Notes under the pieces: generated by a model
Databases searched by the model: none
What the model was told of the DNA's origin: nothing
The model's input: only the letters and a program-made list of their open reading frames with translations
From: an uncultured Clostridia bacterium
GTDB taxonomy: Bacteria > Bacillota > Clostridia > TANB77 > CAG-508
Direction: 5' to 3'
DNA length: 5,834 nt
NCBI GenBank assembly: GCA_947625075.1
Contig: CANQMY010000077.1
Coordinates: 1-5,834 of the forward strand
Shown here: piece by piece, positions 5,701-5,834 of the stretch
Layout: every line of letters starts with the position of its first letter
Position numbering within the stretch: position 1 is the first letter of the stretch
Position numbers and translations under genes: made by a program

Positions 5701-5834
5701 ATGGAATTTGATGAAAAAAGATTTGAACCAAATTGCCCAATAGTTGATATTGACGGTTATATAGCAAATGGAAAACAATATGATTTAGATATTACACTTG
5801 CACAAGATAACAGAGATGTTATTTATGGTATAGT
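5701..5834 (+). CDS. 5' part of an unknown protein, cut by the window edge
   Basis: An open frame runs from ATG 5701 to the window end, giving 44 complete codons with no stop. It starts M-E-F-D-E-K-R-F-E-P-N-C-P-I-V and continues with V-D-I-D-G-Y and Q-Y-D-L-D-I-T-L-A. The RBS AGAAAGGA (5685-5692) is 8 nt before the ATG. The segment is acidic, has no signal peptide or membrane helix, and suggests the start of a beta-rich soluble domain, but no family is recognised. It is divergent from the symporter and shares the 5494-5700 intergenic region with it. It is too short to assign a function. Confidence 0.7.
   Translation, partial: MEFDEKRFEPNCPIVDIDGYIANGKQYDLDITLAQDNRDVIYGI

Noticed and set aside
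1..5834. CRISPR array, tRNA, rRNA or insertion sequence
   Set aside because: No regularly spaced repeats, no tRNA-like cloverleaf, no GC-richer RNA gene block and no transposase frame were seen.

Overview
The window is very AT-rich (roughly three quarters or more A+T by eye), uses the standard genetic code (TGG for Trp, TAA and TAG stops) and has AGGAGG-type ribosome binding sites. Together with a GatD-type lipid II amidation gene this points to a low-GC Bacillota, probably a gut Clostridia-like or related lineage. That assignment is inference; no rRNA or marker gene is present.

Layout. Almost everything is on the minus strand. At the left edge (1-17) a minus-strand gene with a perfect AGGAGG starts and runs out of the window. 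Upstream of it lies a structured intergenic region (18-263). It holds a 27-bp inverted repeat (26/27 matches), 136 bp apart, enclosing most of an intrinsic terminator and an extended -10 promoter that faces away from the left gene. Next, 264-731 and 734-3259 form a tight two-gene operon (2-bp gap) of uncharacterised proteins of 155 and 841 aa, with its own promoter at 3299-3327. Then comes a bidirectional terminator (3385-3415), followed by two minus-strand genes each broken by one single-base indel: a gatD-like glutamine amidotransferase (3404-4172) and a DAACS/GltPh-family symporter (4220-5493). The symporter has a strong promoter (5554-5582) with direct repeats and a palindrome around it. 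A plus-strand gene of unknown function starts divergently at 5701 and leaves the window.

How it may work. The symporter and gatD are close (47 bp) with no obvious terminator between them, so they may share the 5554-5582 promoter and end at 3385-3415. The 841/155 pair is a separate cytoplasmic unit. Residues about 480-635 of the large protein carry a His...Glu arrangement that could be an ADP-ribosyltransferase-like fold; this is speculative.

The most interesting signal is the 42-231 element. Its repeats flank a good promoter now pointing the wrong way (antisense to the 155-aa gene). Inversion would place that promoter about 60 bp upstream of the left-edge gene and put the terminator behind it. 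This is the architecture of a phase-variable invertible promoter. It is a hypothesis read from sequence alone, and no recombinase gene is visible here.
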